Assembly: GCF_900168065.1 (NCBI RefSeq)
Contig: NZ_FUZZ01000001.1
Span: 2,662,623-2,726,622 of the forward strand
Direction: 5' to 3'
Source of the DNA: Chitinophaga ginsengisegetis
Lineage (GTDB): Bacteria > Bacteroidota > Bacteroidia > Chitinophagales > Chitinophagaceae
DNA length: 64,000 nucleotides
The position numbers were made by a program, and so were the translations under genes. This document shows positions 1-8,407 of this stretch, one piece after another (the stretch's first letter is position 1; each line of letters begins with the position of its first letter). A model generated the notes under the pieces. The model searched no databases, was not told the DNA's origin, and worked only from the letters and a program-made list of their open reading frames with translations.

Positions 1-204
1 GTAATGGGCGATGAACGTACCTACGAATTCACAGTAGCTTTACGTGCAGTAACTTCTGTAGACGGTATGACCGCCGATTGGGCGCACCTGCCTTATGAAT
101 TCCTTGCTAAAATGTCTAACGACATCATTAACAAGGTAAAAGGCATCAACCGCGTAGTATACGATATCAGCTCCAAGCCGCCCGCTACTATTGAGTGGGA
201 ATAA
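1..204 (+). CDS. guaA: GMP synthase (glutamine-hydrolysing), C-terminal end
   Basis: The frame is open from the first base of the window and stops with TAA at 202-204, so this is only the last 67 codons of a gene that begins outside. The visible residues match the C-terminal dimerisation domain of GuaA: the segment [20 protein letters not shown] and the very end, [21 protein letters not shown] in essence, are typical of the family. GuaA aminates XMP to GMP with ammonia from glutamine in the cytoplasm. The next gene on the same strand begins 130 bp later, after a long hairpin, so co-transcription is uncertain. The identification rests on the tail alone, but this tail is highly conserved. Confidence 0.93.
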   Translation, partial: VMGDERTYEFTVALRAVTSVDGMTADWAHLPYEFLAKMSNDIINKVKGINRVVYDISSKPPATIEWE

Positions 205-235
205 AAAAAGGAAGCAATAAAATACTGAGCTATAG

Positions 236-285
236 TTACGGAGTTATGGATAGACAGATAATTTCTTCTATCCATAACTCCGTAA
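236..285. repeat. 18-bp perfect inverted repeat downstream of guaA
   Basis: Bases 236-253 (beginning TTACGGAGTTATGG) are the exact reverse complement of 268-285, with a 14-base loop. It lies in the short gap after guaA. It could fold as a strong hairpin in RNA and act as a terminator or 3' stabiliser, but no T-run follows on the plus strand, so it is not a standard intrinsic terminator. Confidence 0.75.
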
Positions 286-334
286 TGCTTTATTTCACAT
301 TCCCCGGAATGATTTTTGTAAATTAGCGCCAATT

Positions 335-1645
335 ATGAACCACTTAGTTTCAATTAAGCACCTGTTATCCGGATTGGCTTTATTGGTTTTGATCAGCTCC
401 TGCTCATCTACCAGGAAAAGTACCAGTAAGGTAGACGGGCCACCACCATCTCTGAGTAAACCTTCACCGGCTAAAAAACCGGAGGATAATAAGAAAGAAG
501 CTGCAAAGGCGCCTTTTAATGTGCCCGCATTCGGGAAAGAAGTTAAAAAAGCTTCCTATAACATTGCTTTCTTCGCACCATTATACCTCGATTCCGTTTT
601 TGCCAACAGCAGTGAAATTCCCGGCCGTACCATGCCACGGTATGTATTGCCCGGTCTCGAATTTTATGAAGGCGCACAACTGGCGCTGGATACGCTGCAG
701 CAACAGGGATATAACCTGAAAGTAACCGTATACGACAGCAAATCCAGGCAAAGCGTATCTTCCCTGATCCGCAATAAAGCGCTCGATGAAACTGACCTCA
801 TCCTGGGTGCGGTGAGCAACCCGGAGCTGAAAGAACTGAGCGATTTTGCCAGGAACAAAGAAATCAATTTTGTTTCCGGTACTTTCCCCAATGACGGCGG
901 TATCAACAACAACCCGTTTTTATACATCTCCAACAGCACCCTGAAAACGCACTGCGACGCGCTCCAGAATTATATCCAGGACGCATTCACTACTAAAAAT
1001 ATTGTGCTGTTCCGCAGGAATACTGCCTTTGAAACAAGACTGGCAGCAGATTTCAAGGCATCCTACGATAAAATGGAGAGTACCAAAAAATCGAGGATCC
1101 GGGAAGTAGTTTGGAATGACGCCACCACGCCGGAAGAAATTTCCAAATACCTGCTGGCCGACCGTACCAACGCCGTTATTGTAACTGCCCTGGATGAAGC
1201 CGGCGCCAAAAGCCTGCTGCGCAAGCTGAGCATTTCTGCAGCTACCTATCCATTGCAGATCTTTGGTATGCCCACCTGGGATGTGATCAAGCTGAAAGAA
1301 CCCGAGTTTAAAGGCTTACAGGTATATTATTCATCTCCCTACTATAACGACAAAACAGATTACTACAGCCGTTATGTCTCCGATTATTTCCGCAGGGTAT
1401 ACAAAGCACGCCCGTCTGACATGGCTTTCAAAGGCTTTGACCTGACCTACTACTTTGTAAAACTGCTGTATACCAACGGCGTTTATTTCAACAACATGGT
1501 GAGTACATCACCCAAAGTGATCACCAATTATAACTTTCTTCCGGTATACCTGAAAGAAGGAGAAGAAACACCTTCCTACTTTGAAAATAAAAATATCTAC
1601 ATCATCCAGAAGGGTGATAGCATGGATATTAAAATGAATAAATAG
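335..1645 (+). CDS. Periplasmic-binding-protein type 1 lipoprotein (orphan substrate-binding-like)
   Basis: Encodes 436 residues. The N-terminus is a lipoprotein signal peptide with the lipobox LISSC at about residues 20-24, followed by a Pro/Lys-rich linker to about residue 65. The rest resembles the type 1 periplasmic-binding fold used by branched-chain amino-acid ABC binding proteins: YNIAFFAPLYLDS starts the first lobe, GAQLALDTL is the typical early helix, and DLILGAVSNPE and NAVIVTALDEAG fit later strands. No permease or ATPase is adjacent, so a transport role is not shown; Bacteroidota carry such orphan lipoproteins, sometimes with LysM domains, which I do not see here. It follows guaA and ends just before a strong terminator at 1668-1703. 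The ligand is unknown. Confidence 0.8.
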   Translation: MNHLVSIKHLLSGLALLVLISSCSSTRKSTSKVDGPPPSLSKPSPAKKPEDNKKEAAKAPFNVPAFGKEVKKASYNIAFFAPLYLDSVFANSSEIPGRTMPRYVLPGLEFYEGAQLALDTLQQQGYNLKVTVYDSKSRQSVSSLIRNKALDETDLILGAVSNPELKELSDFARNKEINFVSGTFPNDGGINNNPFLYISNSTLKTHCDALQNYIQDAFTTKNIVLFRRNTAFETRLAADFKASYDKMESTKKSRIREVVWNDATTPEEISKYLLADRTNAVIVTALDEAGAKSLLRKLSISAATYPLQIFGMPTWDVIKLKEPEFKGLQVYYSSPYYNDKTDYYSRYVSDYFRRVYKARPSDMAFKGFDLTYYFVKLLYTNGVYFNNMVSTSPKVITNYNFLPVYLKEGEETPSYFENKNIYIIQKGDSMDIKMNK

Positions 1646-1667
1646 TTGCCCTGCAACGCTACTTGCT

Positions 1668-1703
1668 TCGTGCCGCGACGGTTGTCGTGGCACGATTTTT
1701 TTT
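1668..1703 (+). terminator. Intrinsic terminator after the binding-protein-like lipoprotein gene
   Basis: A 12-bp stem (1668-1679 with 1684-1695, one G-T pair) has the four-base loop GGTT and is followed by eight T residues at 1696-1703. It ends transcription of the upstream gene 23 bp after its stop codon and just before the exonuclease gene. Confidence 0.9.
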
Positions 1704-1718
1704 ACGTACATTCCCTAT

Positions 1719-2726
1719 ATGAATGTGCTGCAATTTACCGACAACGGCATCTACTGTCCTGCAGGCGATTTCTACATTGATCCCTGGAAACCCGTAAAGC
1801 GGGCAGTGATCACGCATGCACACTCCGATCACGCCCGGTGGGGAAATCAATACTACTTATGTGAAAATGCCAGTGTTCCCTTGCTACGGTTAAGGCTTGG
1901 CAACGACATCCAGGTGCAGGGCATTGCCTACGGCGAAACTATTTTTTTTAACGGTGTAAAAGTATCCCTGCATCCCGCGGGACACATCATTGGCTCTGCA
2001 CAGATAAGAGTGGAACAGGATGGAGAAGTATGGGTAGCCAGCGGCGATTATAAACTGGAAAATGATGGATTGTCGGCTCCCTTCGAGCCTGTCCGTTGCC
2101 ATACTTTTATTACCGAATCTACTTTTGGTTTGCCTATTTACCGGTGGCCGAAGCAGCAACAGATTTTCGATGGCATCACCCAATGGATATACGAAAACCA
2201 GCAGGCCGGCAAAGCCAGCGTACTACTGGCTTACAGCCTGGGGAAAGCACAACGGCTGTTATATCATCTGAAAGATAAAGTGGATCATTTCCTGGCGCAT
2301 GGCGCCATCGCCATTCCGCATGAAGTACTGTTACAGGAAGGCTGGCCTTTACCTCCGGTGGAAAGAATAACACCCGACACACCGAAAACTGCTTTTAAGA
2401 ATGCGGTAATTATTGCCCCGCCTTCGGCGGAAGATAATGTTTGGATGCGCAGGTTCCAGCCTTACTCACTGGGCATTTGCAGTGGCTGGATGCAGGTGCG
2501 TGGTAATATGCGCCGCAGGAATGCAGATGCAGGATTTGTATTGTCGGATCATGCAGATTGGGCCGGTTTGCTCGAAGCCGTAACAGCTACCGGTGCAGAA
2601 CAGGTATACGCCACACATGGCTTCAGCAGCGTATTTGCCCGTTACCTCACAGAAAAAGGTATTGCCGCCAAAGAAGTAACTACTTCCTATGGCGACGAAG
2701 AAATTATTAATAACCCAGAATCCTAA
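1719..2726 (+). CDS. Ligase-associated DNA exonuclease (metallo-beta-lactamase fold)
   Basis: Encodes 335 residues of the metallo-beta-lactamase/beta-CASP type. The metal-binding motif HAHSDHA is at residues 33-39, a conserved His lies in LHPAGHIIGSAQ, and a later motif is VLSDHADW. Length and motifs match the family named ligase-associated DNA exonuclease, one of four proteins (exonuclease, ATP-dependent ligase, DEXH helicase, PdeM phosphoesterase) that usually occur together in bacteria and are thought to act in DNA repair. The ligase gene follows after only 3 bases, so the two are surely one transcript. The other two partners are at 13218-16360. The ATG at 1719 sits 15 bases after the preceding terminator, implying a very short leader or a promoter overlapping the terminator. 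Confidence 0.92.
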   Translation: MNVLQFTDNGIYCPAGDFYIDPWKPVKRAVITHAHSDHARWGNQYYLCENASVPLLRLRLGNDIQVQGIAYGETIFFNGVKVSLHPAGHIIGSAQIRVEQDGEVWVASGDYKLENDGLSAPFEPVRCHTFITESTFGLPIYRWPKQQQIFDGITQWIYENQQAGKASVLLAYSLGKAQRLLYHLKDKVDHFLAHGAIAIPHEVLLQEGWPLPPVERITPDTPKTAFKNAVIIAPPSAEDNVWMRRFQPYSLGICSGWMQVRGNMRRRNADAGFVLSDHADWAGLLEAVTATGAEQVYATHGFSSVFARYLTEKGIAAKEVTTSYGDEEIINNPES

Positions 2727-2729
2727 GCC

Positions 2730-4334
2730 GTGCAACAATTTGCTGAACTGGTACAATTATTAAGCAACAGCACCAAAACCAACGAGAAGCTGGGGGCGCT
2801 GAGCCAATACTTTGCCACAGCGCCGGATAAAGATAAAACATGGGTACTGGCGCTGTTTTCTGGACGCCGGCCCAAACGGACAGTCAACAGCACACAGCTG
2901 AAAACCTGGTGCATGCAGGCCACCGGGCTATCCGACTGGCTTTTTGAAGAATGTTATCACACCGTAGGCGACCTCGCAGAAACCATTGCACTATTGCTGC
3001 CGCCACGCACCACTCCCATAGCGGCTCCCCTGCATTACTGGCTGGAACAGCTGCAACAGCTGGAGAAAGCAACCGAAGAAACAAAACAGGCTTTTATTTT
3101 GCAGGCATGGGATGCACTCGATAACGGCGAGAGGTTTGTATTCAACAAGCTGATCACCGGCGGATTTCGTATAGGCGTGTCACAGAAAATGATGGTGAAC
3201 GCCCTCGCCAAAACATACCACATTGAACCCGCCACCCTTTCACATATGATCAGCGGCAACTGGGATCCGCATAATGTAACGATCGAAGAACTCCTGCATC
3301 AGCATACAACCGGCGCAGATGCTTCCCGGCCCTATCCTTTTTACCTCGCTTATGCATTGGAAGGATTACCGGAAACACTGGGCACGGAAAAAGACTGGCA
3401 GGCGGAATGGAAGTGGGATGGTATCCGCGGACAGATCATCAAGCGGGAAGGACAACTATTTGTATGGTCGCGGGGAGAGGAACTGATCACTGAAAAATTT
3501 CCGGAGTTCACACCATTAACCGCAGCCTTACCGGATGGTACCGTACTGGACGGAGAAATACTCACCTTTGCCAATGGTTTGCCACTACCCTTTCAAACGC
3601 TGCAAACCAGGATAGGCCGCAAAAATGTGACCCGCAAACAACTCCAGGAAGCCCCGGTTATATTCCTGAGCTACGATCTACTGGAATGGGAAGGAACAGA
3701 TATCCGCGAAAAAACACTGGCAGAGCGCCGCGCCCTGTTGGGAATACTCGTGCAAAATACACAAGCGCCCGTATTGCAGCTGTCGCCGGAAATTATTTTT
3801 GACAGCTGGGATCAACTAACGCAACTGCGGCTCCAATCACGCGATAAAGGCAGCGAAGGGCTTATGCTCAAAAAAAAGATAGCTCCCTACCAGGTTGGCC
3901 GTAAGCGCGGCGACTGGTGGAAGTGGAAGATAGACCCGCTGACTATAGATGCCGTAATGATATACGCGCAGAAAGGTCATGGCCGTCGTTCAAATTTATA
4001 TACCGATTACACCTTCGCAGTAAAAGATGGCGAACAGCTGGTAGCCTTTACCAAAGCCTATTCCGGCCTGACGGATAAAGAAATTGCGGAAGTGGATAAC
4101 TGGATCAAACGCCACTCTATTGAAAAATTTGGCCCCGTAAGAACCGTGCAGCCGGAGTTGGTATTTGAAATCGCCTTCGAAGGCATTGCTGAATCTAACC
4201 GCCACAAATCCGGCGTAGCACTACGTTTCCCCCGCATTAACCGGTGGAGGAAAGATAAACCGGTAGCTGAAATCAATACGTTAGAAGACCTGAAAGAACT
4301 ATTGCGGGTGAACGGTCACAACACCAATGGTTGA
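2730..4334 (+). CDS. ATP-dependent DNA ligase (ligase-associated DNA damage response)
   Basis: Encodes 534 residues from a GTG start 3 bases after the exonuclease stop. The N-terminal part (to about 200) is the helical DNA-binding domain of ATP-dependent ligases. The nucleotidyltransferase motif I is WKWDGIRGQ, with the adenylated lysine at residue 228. Further motifs are LDGEIL, GSEGLMLKK and WWKWK, followed by an OB-fold C-terminal domain ending near HKSGVALRFPRINRWR. This matches the so-called cisATP ligases that accompany the exonuclease, helicase and PdeM genes. It should seal nicks using ATP, alongside the NAD-dependent replicative LigA encoded elsewhere. The 3' end overlaps the convergent MFS gene by 36 bp. 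Confidence 0.93.
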   Translation: MQQFAELVQLLSNSTKTNEKLGALSQYFATAPDKDKTWVLALFSGRRPKRTVNSTQLKTWCMQATGLSDWLFEECYHTVGDLAETIALLLPPRTTPIAAPLHYWLEQLQQLEKATEETKQAFILQAWDALDNGERFVFNKLITGGFRIGVSQKMMVNALAKTYHIEPATLSHMISGNWDPHNVTIEELLHQHTTGADASRPYPFYLAYALEGLPETLGTEKDWQAEWKWDGIRGQIIKREGQLFVWSRGEELITEKFPEFTPLTAALPDGTVLDGEILTFANGLPLPFQTLQTRIGRKNVTRKQLQEAPVIFLSYDLLEWEGTDIREKTLAERRALLGILVQNTQAPVLQLSPEIIFDSWDQLTQLRLQSRDKGSEGLMLKKKIAPYQVGRKRGDWWKWKIDPLTIDAVMIYAQKGHGRRSNLYTDYTFAVKDGEQLVAFTKAYSGLTDKEIAEVDNWIKRHSIEKFGPVRTVQPELVFEIAFEGIAESNRHKSGVALRFPRINRWRKDKPVAEINTLEDLKELLRVNGHNTNG

Positions 4335-5690
4335 TTGACTACGGCGGTAAAACACCAGCAGCTGTATAATAGCTGCCAGCGCAATAATTGCCAGCATGGT
4401 TAGTCCCGCGCCATAACTGCTCCAGCCTTTCGTTGCCGCCAGCTGCATGATCAATCCTGTCAAAGACAGTCCCAGCCCGCTACCTAACGCATTGGCCGTA
4501 CCGTTGATACCCGAAGCAAGCCCCTGTTGTGGCTCCGGCACCGACTGCACCGCCAGGATAGTTACGCACGGAAAAGTAATAGCCATACCAAATGAATTGA
4601 TACAAGCTACTGCGCAAAAAATAAACAACAATGTATAATCCGTAAAGTAGCTGGCGATAAAAAAAAGTATACCACATCCCATAAAAGCATTTCCCAGCAT
4701 GCCTGTTTTTACCACACCCAGTTTACCAAACAAGTGTGGCAATATAAATTTTGAAACAACACCTGATAAAATACTAAAGGGAAATAATAACAGGCCCGCC
4801 TGTGAAGACGTGAAATGCAGATCCTGCTGCAGGTATATGGTGAGCATAAAAATATAACTCAGAAAGATACTGCCAAGCATTACTGCTCCTATGTTCCCGG
4901 TGATCACCCCATGTAACCGGAACAGTTCGAAATCTACTAACGGTGACGGATGTACGCGTTCACGGCGTATAAAAAATATACCGGCTGCAAGGAACAACAA
5001 TAACCACAGGCCATATTTCGTATAGTGGTGGGCGATATTACCGAGGTCGTGGATCAGCCATGCGGCCAGCATCATGAGGCCGGTAATCAATAATGCGCTG
5101 AGCAGGTTATGCGCAGGTTTCACCACGGCTTTTTCATCTGCCGGAATGTATACGATTGCCAGGATCACTGCCAGTCCTATTACCGGTACATTAATAAAAA
5201 ATACCCATTGCCAGCCGAGATAATTGCTGATTAACCCGCCTATGGCAAGACCTGTGGCAAACCCGATTCCCGCAGTAGCGCCGAAAATTCCGAAGGCGCG
5301 GTTTCTTGCTACCGGTTCTTTAAATGTATTGGTGATAATAGCCATTGCAGCGGGAATAGCCAGCGCCACACCAGCGCCTTGCAGGGCCCTGCATACCAGC
5401 AACCAGGTGAAGTTCATGGAAAACCCGGCAGCCAGTGACGCTAACACAAAACAGCATGCGCCTGTTACAAATACTTTCTTTCTTCCTATGGTATCTGCCA
5501 GCCGGCCGCCGAGCAATACCAGTCCGGCGTAAAATAAAACATACACGGTTTGTACCCATTGAATAGCGGCTGCACCAAAATGAAAAAATGATTCCATCTG
5601 CGGAATCGCCATGTTGAGCACAGATACATCCAGTGCTTCAAAGAAGATAGCCATGCAGGCTACTGTTAATATGATTCGTTCCTTTTTCAC
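4299..5690 (-). CDS. MFS transporter, DHA2 (EmrB/QacA-like) family
   Basis: Encodes 463 residues with 12-14 predicted membrane segments. The N-terminus LDVSVLNMAIPQM and the following WVQTVYVL match the DHA2 drug:proton antiporter signature (LD.TIVNVALP, W..t.Y.L). The loop 2-3 motif is GGRLADTIGRKK, and motif C is recognisable around GIGFATGLAIGGLI. The family exports drugs, dyes or metabolites in exchange for protons. The gene is divergent from an Lrp/AsnC regulator, with a 108-bp gap that holds a strong inverted repeat, so the regulator probably controls it. A natural amino acid or related metabolite is therefore a plausible substrate (inference). The 3' end runs 36 bp into the convergent ligase gene. 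Confidence 0.9.
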   Translation of the reverse strand: MKKERIILTVACMAIFFEALDVSVLNMAIPQMESFFHFGAAAIQWVQTVYVLFYAGLVLLGGRLADTIGRKKVFVTGACCFVLASLAAGFSMNFTWLLVCRALQGAGVALAIPAAMAIITNTFKEPVARNRAFGIFGATAGIGFATGLAIGGLISNYLGWQWVFFINVPVIGLAVILAIVYIPADEKAVVKPAHNLLSALLITGLMMLAAWLIHDLGNIAHHYTKYGLWLLLFLAAGIFFIRRERVHPSPLVDFELFRLHGVITGNIGAVMLGSIFLSYIFMLTIYLQQDLHFTSSQAGLLLFPFSILSGVVSKFILPHLFGKLGVVKTGMLGNAFMGCGILFFIASYFTDYTLLFIFCAVACINSFGMAITFPCVTILAVQSVPEPQQGLASGINGTANALGSGLGLSLTGLIMQLAATKGWSSYGAGLTMLAIIALAAIIQLLVFYRRSQSTIGVVTVHPQ

Positions 5691-5737
5691 GGCACAAACC
5701 TATTAAAACATCTCAAAAGGAATTTAATTCTTAAAAA

Positions 5738-5787
5738 TTTGGAACAAAAGACTATTATCTAACAATAAATTAGATATTTGTTCCAAA
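5738..5787. promoter_or_regulatory. Inverted repeat in the divergent MFS / Lrp promoter region (candidate operator)
   Basis: TTTGGAACAAA at 5738-5748 is the exact reverse complement of TTTGTTCCAAA at 5777-5787. Inside it, TATCTAA at 5756-5762 mirrors TTAGATA at 5770-5776. The dyad lies in the only gap between the MFS and Lrp-family genes and ends 11 bases before the regulator start. Lrp-family proteins bind such A/T-rich dyads and usually regulate themselves and the divergent gene. Binding is inferred, not shown. Confidence 0.7.
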
Positions 5788-5798
5788 CACCTATCCTC

Positions 5799-6296
5799 AT
5801 GGCAAGCAAAAAAGAAAATAATACGGATGATATACAATTGAACCTGGATGAGAAAGACCTGGGTATCCTGAAGTTATTACAGCAGGATGCAAAAATGACC
5901 ATCCGGGATATTGCGCGTCAACTGAATCTCAGCACTACTCCCGTGTACGAACGCATCCGGAAAATGGAGCAGGCAGGCGTTATCAAACAATACGCAGCGA
6001 TTGTGGATCCCAGGAAGATTAATAAGAGTCTCACTGTTTTATGTTACATCACCCTGAAAGAACATAATAAAAAGTGTGGGAAGAAATTCATCCAGGAAAT
6101 ACTCGGTTTCACGGAAGTAACGGAGTGCCTGAATATTTCCGGTGAGTTCGACTTCATGATCAAAGTGCAGGTAAAGGACATGGATGAGTACCGTGAATTT
6201 TATGTGAACAAGCTGGGTGAGTTAGATAATCTGAGTCATACACAAAGTATATTTGTAATTTCAGTGATTAAAGCTACGCACCAGGTAGTGTTTTAA
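5799..6296 (+). CDS. Lrp/AsnC-family transcriptional regulator
   Basis: Encodes 165 residues from the ATG at 5799; the open frame extends to a TTG at 5778, but that would place the start inside the inverted repeat. An N-terminal winged helix-turn-helix (MTIRDIARQLNLSTTPVYERI, roughly residues 38-58) is followed by an alpha/beta ligand-binding domain with the segment VTECLNISGEFDFMIKVQVKD. These proteins form dimers to octamers and respond to amino acids. Divergence from the MFS gene and the shared dyad suggest local control of that exporter and autoregulation. A secreted-protein gene follows 21 bp downstream on the same strand. Confidence 0.93.
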   Translation: MASKKENNTDDIQLNLDEKDLGILKLLQQDAKMTIRDIARQLNLSTTPVYERIRKMEQAGVIKQYAAIVDPRKINKSLTVLCYITLKEHNKKCGKKFIQEILGFTEVTECLNISGEFDFMIKVQVKDMDEYREFYVNKLGELDNLSHTQSIFVISVIKATHQVVF

Positions 6297-6317
6297 CGCC
6301 AATTATTTTCAATACCT

Positions 6318-6923
6318 ATGTTCCGACTATACGCGTTACTGTGTGCAGGATGCTTTTTAATATCTGTTGCGGCTCAGGCCCAATCGCGGCTATTTTCCCA
6401 TGCAATAGGCGGTGGCTTGTTTTCCTGCAATAACTTTCTCGGTGGCGGCATCGTATATTCTCCCCGTTTGAATATGATCTGTTTCTCCGACAGATCTACA
6501 CTGTCGGCAGGCGCACACATTGGTGTTGGTACTTCTATCGGCGATAATTACAACAGCAATACCGGTGGTAACTCCACCAGCATCTTCATGGCAAATATAC
6601 CATTCCTGTTAACCTGGAACTACGGCAATGCCGCCACCAAACAAGCTTTCACAAAGTGGGGCTTTTTTATGGGCGCAGGTTATGGATTTCATAATTCCAC
6701 ACGTAGCGTAGAATTTGTAGATGATGAAGAAGTAACCACCAACCAGGTGCATGTATCCGGAATAGCGCTGGGTGCAGGAATAAGACTACCCGTCAGCAAT
6801 CATTCATTGGGTATCCGCTTTTCTTATCTCTTTAATAACAATCGATATAACCCCGACATTCCTGGCATTGCCGGTATTGGTATCGATTATAACATTGGTG
6901 TGCGGATCAGGGGCACAAGATAA
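6318..6923 (+). CDS. Secreted outer-membrane barrel-like protein, paralog 1
   Basis: Encodes 201 residues. A signal peptide (about residues 1-21, ending AAQAQ) is followed by alternating glycine-rich strands such as SAGAHIGVGTSIGD, GFFMGAGYGF and SGIALGAGIRLP, and a final GIGIDYNIGVRIRG, a pattern of small outer-membrane beta-barrels. I do not recognise a named family. It is clearly related to the next gene: both share NYxxGNAAT, the GAGYxxHN(S/G)R motif, the NNNPD segment and a YNIGxRI ending. Role unknown; surface or outer-membrane location is inferred from the signal peptide and strand pattern. Confidence 0.75.
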   Translation: MFRLYALLCAGCFLISVAAQAQSRLFSHAIGGGLFSCNNFLGGGIVYSPRLNMICFSDRSTLSAGAHIGVGTSIGDNYNSNTGGNSTSIFMANIPFLLTWNYGNAATKQAFTKWGFFMGAGYGFHNSTRSVEFVDDEEVTTNQVHVSGIALGAGIRLPVSNHSLGIRFSYLFNNNRYNPDIPGIAGIGIDYNIGVRIRGTR

Positions 6924-6984
6924 AATGACATAGAAAAATCGCCACTTACTGTAACCTGTTATCTAACTGGTCCGTTTTAAATCT

Positions 6985-7692
6985 ATGAAATACCTCTACC
7001 TGTCCCTGTTAATGTTTGTAACTATTACTGTTACCGCCCAAAAAAGATCTTTTCAATCTGCTGTTGGAATAGGTGGTCTTGGCGGCCATCACTACGGTGC
7101 ATTCGCTTTTAGTTTTGAGCCAAGATTTAATTTTTATGAATTCTCTGAGAAAGAGAGTTTATCAATTGGCGCCTGCTTTGCAATGGGGCCTTCTTATTAT
7201 GACTATAGTACTGACAAGGGATACGGAGGACCCGGGCCTATACAGCCAGGATGGATGGTAAATGTGCCCGTTACGGTTAATTATACTTTCGGCAATGCTG
7301 CCACTCCACGTAGCTATAAATATATGGGTTATTCCATTGGAGCAGGTTATGCTGCACATAATGGCCGGCGCGAGGTAGATCCCGGTCCTGGTATAGACAC
7401 CACAGAAGTGCATGCGCATGGCCTGGTGCTGGATGGCAGGATCAATTTCCCGATGGGTAATTCTTCCTGGAGCCTTCAGTCTTCTTACATGTTTAATTTC
7501 AGTAACAATAATCCTGATGTCAAAGGCATCTTTAGCATGTCGTTGCTGTATAATATCGGCATCCGTATTCATCAGCACCGGGAGAGGCGTCATTATGAAC
7601 ACCCCAGGGAATATTACCACGAACTGGACCGTGAAATGAGGAAGAAAAAAAAGGAGGACCGGCGAAGAATTATGGCGCCACGGGGTTCATAA
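6985..7692 (+). CDS. Secreted outer-membrane barrel-like protein, paralog 2 with basic tail
   Basis: Encodes 235 residues with a short signal peptide (residues 1-18, ending VTAQ). It is a tandem paralog of the gene 61 bp upstream, with the shared motifs NYTFGNAATP, GAGYAAHNGR, NNNPDVKG and LLYNIGIRIH. Unlike its neighbour it carries about 35 extra C-terminal residues, rich in Arg, Lys, Glu and His (for example REMRKKKKEDRRR). Such a charged tail on a barrel could sit in the periplasm and touch nucleic acid, peptidoglycan or a partner protein, but this is speculation. The last 23 bp overlap the convergent gene at 7670. Confidence 0.75.
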   Translation: MKYLYLSLLMFVTITVTAQKRSFQSAVGIGGLGGHHYGAFAFSFEPRFNFYEFSEKESLSIGACFAMGPSYYDYSTDKGYGGPGPIQPGWMVNVPVTVNYTFGNAATPRSYKYMGYSIGAGYAAHNGRREVDPGPGIDTTEVHAHGLVLDGRINFPMGNSSWSLQSSYMFNFSNNNPDVKGIFSMSLLYNIGIRIHQHRERRHYEHPREYYHELDREMRKKKKEDRRRIMAPRGS

Positions 7693-8254
7693 GATCAAAT
7701 CCTGCGTGAAAATCGAGGTAGCCGGCAGCAGATTCCCCCGGATCAAAAACAACGACCATAAAGCATACGGGTTTCCTGCTACGTGAGTTAGCCGTTTCAA
7801 AAGCAATTCCCTGTTTCTTATCTTCATATACTACAATTTTCCTGGCTTTATTAGCGGATTCATAAGCCTGTGTTTTTTCAATACCAGGATACGCCTTTTT
7901 GATGGCAGCAATGGTGCTTCCTGGTCCTACGCCTTTATTGGTTCTGAACTTCGGCGAATTTACGCGGATCTGTTTTACATATTGCGTATCCTGTGTGCGC
8001 ATAGCGGTGAATACCGCCAGCATATGCGATGAATCGATGCTGTTATCTTTCCTGCGGCTGTACCAGATCCGCCAGGCTTTCATCATAGCGGCATCGCCGC
8101 CGCCCGGTTTTCCTAATACTGACAGACTCTGGGCCGGGGCTTCAAGTTTTATTTGCCCGATAGACTTTCCAGGAGTGATTAGCCAGGCGCTCTTTTGGGC
8201 GAAGGCTGCGGAAGTAGCGGATAGGAGTGATAAGAAAATTATGAGGAGACGCAT
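7670..8254 (-). CDS. Secreted protein of unknown function
   Basis: Encodes 194 residues. A signal peptide covers about residues 1-19 (LLSATSAAFAQ). The mature part has no motif I can assign with confidence. The segment ITPGKSIGQIKLEAPAQSLSVLGKP, together with GVGPGSTIAAIKKAYPG, reads like two copies of a short fold found in small periplasmic proteins, where a G(k/p)S(i/t)..ik motif begins each half. The gene is convergent with the barrel paralog 2 and overlaps its end by 23 bp. It probably acts in the periplasm. It lies alone between convergent and divergent neighbours, so context gives no further hint. Confidence 0.7.
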   Translation of the reverse strand: MRLLIIFLSLLSATSAAFAQKSAWLITPGKSIGQIKLEAPAQSLSVLGKPGGGDAAMMKAWRIWYSRRKDNSIDSSHMLAVFTAMRTQDTQYVKQIRVNSPKFRTNKGVGPGSTIAAIKKAYPGIEKTQAYESANKARKIVVYEDKKQGIAFETANSRSRKPVCFMVVVFDPGESAAGYLDFHAGFDLMNPVAP

Positions 8255-8407
8255 AGTTTTTGTTTGGGAGATGAGTTCAAAAATGCTGCCAGTATAGTAA
8301 CGTATTGCTGAACAGAAAAGTTAAAATTATACCTAAAAAACTGCAACAATTATGTGACGTTAACACAAACGATGGTGTATATACTTTGAACATAAAAATC
8401 ACAACTA

